From Bullera alba (lineage: Eukaryota > Basidiomycota > Tremellomycetes > Tremellales > Bulleraceae): a DNA stretch of 64,000 nt. Positions 58,401 to 64,000 of this stretch are shown here, one piece after another. Where the stretch lies: positions 998,523-1,062,522 of the forward strand of contig BCIX01000005.1 of assembly GCA_001600095.1 (NCBI GenBank). The letters run 5' to 3'. The notes below the pieces were generated by a model that searched no databases, was not told the DNA's origin, and saw nothing but the letters and a program-made list of their open reading frames with translations. Each line of letters starts with the position of its first letter. Position 1 is the first letter of the stretch. The position numbers were made by a program, and so were the translations under genes.

Positions 58401-59424
58401 ATGTCTGTAGCTTTGGCCTACACGATGGGCGATCATATCGGTCGCCATCATAGAATTAGGTGGATCCAAGAAGCGCAAAAGGACGATCCGATTTTTGGAC
58501 CGTATCGGGGCCTCGACACCCGCCAGAGGGCTAGAGATTTGGAGTTTCTGGCATTCAATGATCTGAAGGATGAAGAATTTGATCAGGGGCACTTGCTAGG
58601 CAGGGGATTTGCCCGTTACGCTCCAAGTCTTCGCAACCAAGAAGCTTTGGAATCGTACCCAGTCTGTCAAGAGATGGGAATGCTGCATCCATTTGTGTAC
58701 ACGTGAGGTCTGGTGCTCCCACGTTCACCAACTTACGATAGGAGCTGGAAAGGACCTGACGAGCTACTACTAGGAACCACTATTTGGCCTGCTCGAAGAA
58801 CGGTCCCCACCCTACTCTTATTGCCAGCACGTCGGAACTCACACGACGAGGTACCGCCGTCACTTGGTTTGAGTCCTGTCACGGGTGCACTGTCCGAGAA
58901 GACACCTGTGACCTAGAAGTCGGAGTCACATTCACAGAACAGGACACCGTAGTCTTCGGACCCGAGGGACAGTACAGTACGCTCCAGGAGGCGCTGGAAT
59001 ACGAGTGGCAAGACCGAAGTTCATCAGCTAGAACCGGTGACACTTCCAAAGAGGATCACCCAAGGTGGGTCTTCACTGCTGCTGCATCGGCGAGGTAGAC
59101 GGGAAGCTCCCAGCGGCTGAACACATCTATAGCAACATGAACACCGACAAGGAGGAGAGATCGAGGAACGGCACTCGTGACCTTAGCAGCGAGGATAGGG
59201 AAGGAGAGGAATTAGGAGGAGGAGAACGCGGAGGAGGAAGGCGAAAGAGGAAGGAAGAGACAAACCTCGAGGGAGGAGAGCAAAGGCAAAAGAAGAAGAT
59301 CAAGGATGACGATTGGCTCGTGAGAGCCAGTAAGGTGGACCTACAAGAGCTTCTTGCCTTGATCGTACGCAAGGAGATGAGAGAGACCGTCAGGCGATTG
59401 AAGGGTGAGCTCGAAGACGAGTGA
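58401..59424 (+). CDS. array copy B4: intact short member of subfamily B
   Basis: Three exons (58401-58702, 58774-59064, 59133-59424) give 294 residues in one frame from the ATG at 58401 (MSVALAYTMGDHIGRHHRI). It carries RWIQEAQKDDPIF, LEFLAFNDLKDEEFDQGHLL, ARYAPSLRNQEALESYPVC and LHPFVYT before the phase-2 intron. The second exon has HYLACSKNGPHPTLI, SCHGCTVREDTCDLEVGVTF, FGPEGQYSTLQEAL. The second intron (GTGGGT donor, GCTGAA branch site, TATAG acceptor) is phase 2 here. The tail is Glu/Lys/Arg/Gly-rich, with a helical end (LQELLALIVRKEMRETVRRL). With B6 it forms a subgroup marked by DQGHLLG-like and FTEQDTVVFGPEGQY-like segments. Confidence 0.78.
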
Positions 59425-61037
59425 AGCTTCGACTTTGACGAGCATGATTGAATCCGCTTATCTCGGGTAAGCGATCACGTTGAAGTTCTTGTGCGGACTG
59501 TCAATCGCTGACCGACAGCACTAGCAGTAGTATAACCACGGACAACCACGAGGGACCAAAAGAACCAGAGGTGAGCATAGCACTCAGCTTCGTCAGTCAA
59601 GTTGAGTATCCTGTAGAGCAGCCGGGATATCAGCACGACATATGACATTTTATATCCATGAACAGTACCTTGTATTCATCAAGTAAGAGCTTTGATATGG
59701 AAGCTCTGACTGTGTTCGTGCCAACTCACTGACTAGGTGACAATGTGTCAATGTGAGCTGTTGAGTTGTCGTTGCCCTCTACGATACTACCCACTATACG
59801 CGTTTGACGATCTCTAAGTTGGCTGCATCAGCACTGAGTTGGGTGGTTCAGTTCAGCATTCTCAGCCCTCGCAGAGTCACAGTCGCACTCGACATCATCG
59901 GAGTGTTTGGACCGACATATTGACCGGTTTGACCCCTCCGGGCTCCCGGGCTCCCGGAGCTGTTCGTTCTCATCTTCGTACGTACGGGTTACTACCTCCA
60001 AGAACCAGTTGCTCGAGCCGGTAGCCCTCTGTCGTACTCCCGTAGGTCTAATCTATGGCCGACGCCGCGCTTGTCCCTCCTCTCGGCATCTAGACGGCGA
60101 GACGCTACGTCCATTTTTGCGTTGACGTTTGGTTGACGCTGACTTTGGGACCCTTGCCGAGATCTCGAGGCGGAAACTGGAAAGTGTAGTGATAAGACTA
60201 AGCATTATGGCTGGATTATCGAGCGACTGGGTGAGCTCGGGTCCTGCGTCTAAGGAGGTTCGAGCAAACGAGTGCATAGTATTTACGATTCTACGTTGCC
60301 TCGCCTTTGGACCTGCCCATTGCCAGCGATGAGCGGCCCACCGGCAAACCCGCCGGGCGCCGGCACAGCTGCCGAACTCCGCTGCATGTGATCAGCAACC
60401 GTGAGAGTGCATTGAGCGTGCACCAAGCCTTTCGCTTTCTCTCAACGACCCAATGACCCAGCCGATGGCTGCAGACTTCCCTAATCCTGGTCTCGGAATA
60501 GTGCCTCAAACCGACAATTCGGTGGTGAGTCCATTCGCTCTAGAATGACACAAGCTGACAGAGCGTCGGATTCAGTATCAGGCGGAGATGGCGGATCCGT
60601 CGAATGATTTTGGGTCAAAGAGCTGCGTATAGCGCTCAATGCGACCTCGGGAGCATCCCAGATCCCTGACGGAACTCAGGTGTATCGGATGGAGGTGGTA
60701 GTTCTGATACCTCCGCCATGTATCCTCATCACATTGTAAGCGCGGTTCAGCGGCAGTTCGTGTCACAGTCACTCAGACGCCACGCGTCAGGCGCGTCAGG
60801 CCTCAGGGGAGTGAGAGCGGCTTGAAGCTTGAAGGGTTGAATGATCTGCGACTGCATTGCGCATCAACTTTGCCGTCACTCAACTTACAGCGGCGTCCCG
60901 TCACCATCCGATCACAATCACAAACAGCTTGCCTTTGTACTTCATCTGTCAAGTCCTCAGCAGAATCGACCGACTTCACCGATTTCCATCGAACTCCTAT
61001 CTTCACAAATCTCCACCAAGCTTTTTGGCCCCTCACC
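59425..61037. other. long spacer between B4 and B5
   Basis: A 1.6 kb stretch with no confident gene. A weak coding signal at about 60453-60750 (an ATG opening MTQPMAADFPNPGLGIVPQ, a GTGAGT donor and a possible short second exon) is discussed as a finding. The 200 bp before 61038 are presumably the B5 promoter and leader. Confidence 0.45.
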
Positions 61038-62269
61038 ATGACAAGCCCTCGGGATGACCGGCGGAAATACGAGAGGTGGGGTCAGCGTTCTAGACACCTT
61101 GACCAGGTGTTCGGAAGCGAGAATCGCCAACAACGATACGAACAAGCACTTGGTGCTCCGTTCATTTCACTTGATGAGCTTGATGACAAACTTTTCGCCT
61201 TCGATAGGGTGGATATAAGGGCAAAGCCGGGCGGCATGCGTCGATACATTCCTCCCTTGGAGGACACGCGAGCTTGCGAGGTGTATCCCAAGTGTCCCAT
61301 CAGCGGCTGGTGCTTGCCATTCGTGTACAAGTGAGTTCCCAGTTCGGCATGCAGCCCTTCAGCTCGGTGCGTCGGGACAATAGCACAAACTGACATAACA
61401 CCCTTGTCCGTTAGTCATAGCGATCTGCGATGCTCCAAAAACGGCGAGGACCCGACCCTGTTCACTAGCGATGAGCGAGACCGACTGCTGTCACGGAATA
61501 GGGTGGCCATGAGCTGCTACGCATGCTCTACATCCGGGGACACATGCGACCTATCTGTCGGCGTCATGTTGTACGGCAAGAAGAAGTGCAAGTTCGGACT
61601 GCTATCCCAATACAAGAGCGTGCAAGAGGCTCTTGCTGCTGGAGAGGCCCGGAGCGCGGCCAGCACAAGGGCGATGGATGGCAACGCCGACCGAAAACCC
61701 GATGTGTCCCACGCGGGGAGTAATAGTTCGTCTGCAGTGGCTCCTGCCAGATCAGGAGTAACCCAGCTGCCAAAACAAAAGATGACTACTCGTAAGTCGG
61801 CCATTAGTTACAACAGATGGTGATCGAACTGATTCACATCATAGGGGCGCCAACCAATGATACGACTGTGGCCGTTCCGACTGGGCATGTGGTCGCTCGC
61901 GAAATACCCAACCCAATCTCAGCCCGGCCGCTGTCAGCCAATTCTCCCACAACAACCCCGTTCGCGTCCACATCGACCGCAAGAGCCTCAAGCCCAGGAA
62001 GGGCTACTGCAGCCGCATTAGCCAGCGAAATCGGCAGGACGCTCATTGGCAGAACTCCTATGAGACAATCTGGAGTACAGGACGAACGAGGCACGCGCCC
62101 GAGAGCGAACGACGTAGGTGGACATCAGAACAGGAATCTGGAGGAGACAGTGGCCAGGACAGAGAGGTACAAGAGGATGTTGGCAAACGAGAAGGAGGAG
62201 CTTCAGGCCCTCGAAGAACTCAAAGAGACTAGGGCGAAGAGGATGAGACTAGCGGAGGAGCTGTCATAG
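61038..62269 (+). CDS. array copy B5: intact member of subfamily B
   Basis: Three exons (61038-61330, 61415-61791, 61845-62269) give 364 residues in one frame from the ATG at 61038 (MTSPRDDRRKYERWGQRS). The N-terminal domain has DQVF, YEQALGAPFISLDELDDKLF, MRRYIPPLEDTRACEVYPKC and CLPFVYK. After the phase-2 intron come HSDLRCSKNGEDPTLFTSDE, SCYACSTSGDTCDLSVGVMLY and FGLLSQYKSVQEAL. The second intron is phase 1. A Ser/Thr/Ala/Pro-rich linker leads to the coiled coil ERYKRMLANEKEELQALEEL, then KRMRLAEELS. It is the cleanest B copy for defining the family model. Its function is unknown. Confidence 0.82.
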
Positions 62270-63213
62270 TGACCCCCGGGTCAGGTACAACCGAGTGAGT
62301 CATTTGAAGGAGAGAGAAACAGCCCATGATTGGCAGGATGGAAGCCGACGCTGACAGGTGCATGTAGGTTGTCACACGGTTCGGGGGCGACGCACGGCCA
62401 ACAGCTCAACATGGCAATCAGTCTCTGTCAATCTGTGAAGACCTCGTTGTTCTCAAATCTCACTATCCACTATCATGCAAATATCAGTCAGCCGCTTTCC
62501 ACAAACAGACTGTTGCAAGCAGTTATAGTTCAGAGATGTGATGATATCATGATAGTGATAACGGGGGAACTCATGCCTCCAGCCTCTGCAGGAGCACTGT
62601 ACGAATACGCTGGGAGTATATCTTCGGAATTTGACTAATGTCGATTTTCGGTAGCAGGAAGCTCTGCCGCTTACCTCTGCTCAGCGCTCACACCTCACTG
62701 TCTCAATCCGAGCTGGCGGCGAGGGACATGAGGACTCGATGAAATGGCTGTCACTTACCGACAACCAGCGGATTGGGCTCACGTAAGATTTGCGCGAGGT
62801 GAATACTCCATCGTAGGCCAACAACAATTGGATACAGGGATGACGAAGGGCTTCACTGTCTGCGCGAATTGTGAAGTGCGTTGAGCGATATGGCAGTGTG
62901 ACTGTGTCACTGTGTGAGTGCGGTGTGCCACCGTGATTGGCCACCGTGGGAATGCAATATGCCTGCACCAGCCTGTCGCAACTCGCAGCCAGCCACCAAG
63001 GCGCTACCAAGGCGCTACGTTTCGTACGAGCGTACATCCGCTTGGCGTGCTTAACAGTGTTACCGTTTCTGGAAGTTCTGGGCACCATCTTCTCTCCCTC
63101 AAGCTCATCGACACTTCACCTCACGGATCCTACGACGCCTCTCTGCTCCGCATTCACTTCCCATCACTTTGTCCGGGGCCGGATCAGCTACTGTCTCGAA
63201 GTCTCGTCACAGT
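62270..63213. other. spacer between B5 and B6
   Basis: A 944 bp stretch. Minus-strand and plus-strand open frames are short and unlike the family. A small GTGTGACTGTGTCACTGTGTGAG repeat-like segment occurs near 62894-62917. Confidence 0.4.
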
Positions 63214-64000
63214 ATGGCACGCAAACACTACGATGCGTGGTGTGCTAACTATCAGTCCGATGCAATCTTCAACTGCTGCATAGGTCTGAGCACTCGGATG
63301 ACCGCAAGGAAAGTTAACCTTTGTGCCTCGCGAGGTCATGGAAGACGGGGAGTTCGACCACAGGCACCTCCTGGGCAGAGCATTCTTGCGTTATGCTCCT
63401 AGCCCTCGCAACCGAGCCGCACTGGAGACCTACCCCCTCCGCCCAGACCGGAACCAAATGCTACCGTTTTGTCTACGCGTGAGTTCGAGAGCGAGATTAT
63501 CGATCATCCATCACCCTCTATCACCATTGCTATACATTCATATCAAGCTAAGGCTCTACCTCTAGGCACCAGCAGCTGGTTTGCTCAAAGAACGGCACCG
63601 ATTCGACCTTCATCCCAAGTACTTCGCAAATCACACGCCTGGTGCCCACAACTCCGTTCGAACCTTGTCATGGATGCTCCATCAGACAAGAACCTTGCGA
63701 CCTAGAAGTCGGAGTGAAGTTCACAGATCAGGACACCATTGTTTTTGGGCCTGAGGGACAGTACCGCACCCTCGCAGAGGCACTGAAAGCTCGAGCCGCT
63801 GCAAGCATCTCTCCCGCGGCTCCAGTAGGACAACGACTTATCAGCCACCGGAAGACGAACGCAGACAATCAGCATGACGTAGAAAAGGCAAGCAAGAGTA
63901 CGAAAGTCGCGAAGGACGACGCAGAGAGGAGGCCCAGGAAAAGGGAGATAGATACCATCTTTGAGGGGGAAGTGGAGGTACTGAGGAAGAAAGCCAAAAG
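63214..64000 (+). pseudogene. array copy B6: frameshifted member of subfamily B, cut by window end
   Basis: The ATG at 63214 (MARKHYDAWCANYQSDAIF) starts the N-terminal domain. One extra base at about 63311-63318 shifts the frame before FVPREVMEDGEFDHRHLLGR, which aligns with B4. A second extra base in a T run (about 63470) spoils LPFVYA just before the splice site. Exon 2 from 63566 is intact to the window end: HQQLVCSKNGTDSTF, PCHGCSIRQEPCDLEVGVKF, FGPEGQYRTLAEAL, then a Lys/Arg-rich stretch leading into the coiled coil. Both lesions are single extra bases next to short homopolymers, so assembly error is a real alternative. Confidence 0.65.

Noticed and set aside
40066..63800. The four-Cys domain as a known GATA, Zn2Cys6 or RING finger
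   Set aside because: The spacing and number of Cys do not match; only one CxxC pair is present per domain.
1..64000. CRISPR arrays, operons, Shine-Dalgarno sites
   Set aside because: The spliced eukaryotic genes rule out a bacterial reading, and no regularly spaced direct repeats of CRISPR type are visible.
39559..64000. The array as a transposon family
   Set aside because: No reverse transcriptase, transposase, terminal repeats or target-site duplications are seen. Copies are tandem, same-strand and share intron positions, which fits unequal exchange better.

Overview
The window is nuclear DNA of an intron-dense basidiomycete. Most genes carry many introns of about 45-80 bp with GTGAGT-type donors, CTGAC/CTRAC-like branch sites and AG acceptors. 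Gene content and protein style suggest a tremellomycete yeast (Cryptococcus-like); that placement is inference.

Positions 1 to about 38.7 kb are a dense block of mostly recognisable genes. In order: a PalC-like BRO1 protein cut by the window edge (-), an RNF126-type RING E3 (+), a Ser/Pro-rich protein of unknown role (-), a 16-exon chitin synthase (-), an MHYT-domain membrane protein (-), a DUF1917/BLES03-like protein (-), the ribosome-quality-control ligase listerin (+), the CCAAT-factor subunit NF-YB/HAP3 (-), an intron-containing tRNA-Pro(CGG) (+), a PSP1-domain protein (-), a Zn2Cys6 regulator (-) transcribed away from an intronless bacterial-type beta-glucuronidase (+), and an NBR1-like autophagy receptor (+) with PB1, three ZZ fingers, FW domain and an AIM-like motif. 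Most proteins were reconstructed exon by exon with reading frame conserved across every junction.

From about 39.5 kb to the right edge the content changes. There are eleven head-to-tail copies plus one relic of a gene family I do not recognise, all on the + strand. Five upstream copies (subfamily A, 39.5-48.9 kb) and six downstream copies (subfamily B, 50.5-64.0 kb, last one cut by the edge) share one plan: an N-terminal helical domain, a phase-2 intron at the same place, a domain with spacing C-x(24-34)-C-x2-C-x(6-8)-C, a second intron (usually phase 1), a disordered charged region and a C-terminal coiled coil. At least four copies are broken by frameshifts, stops or deletions, another lacks a clear start, and one survives only as a C-terminal fragment. 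This looks like birth-and-death evolution. A SUMO-interaction-like motif, acidic tracts and KR-rich stretches in subfamily A hint at nuclear function, but no function is established. This array is the best candidate here for an undescribed system.

Spacers in the array are long (0.3-1.6 kb) and mostly featureless apart from short simple repeats and one duplicated upstream element.
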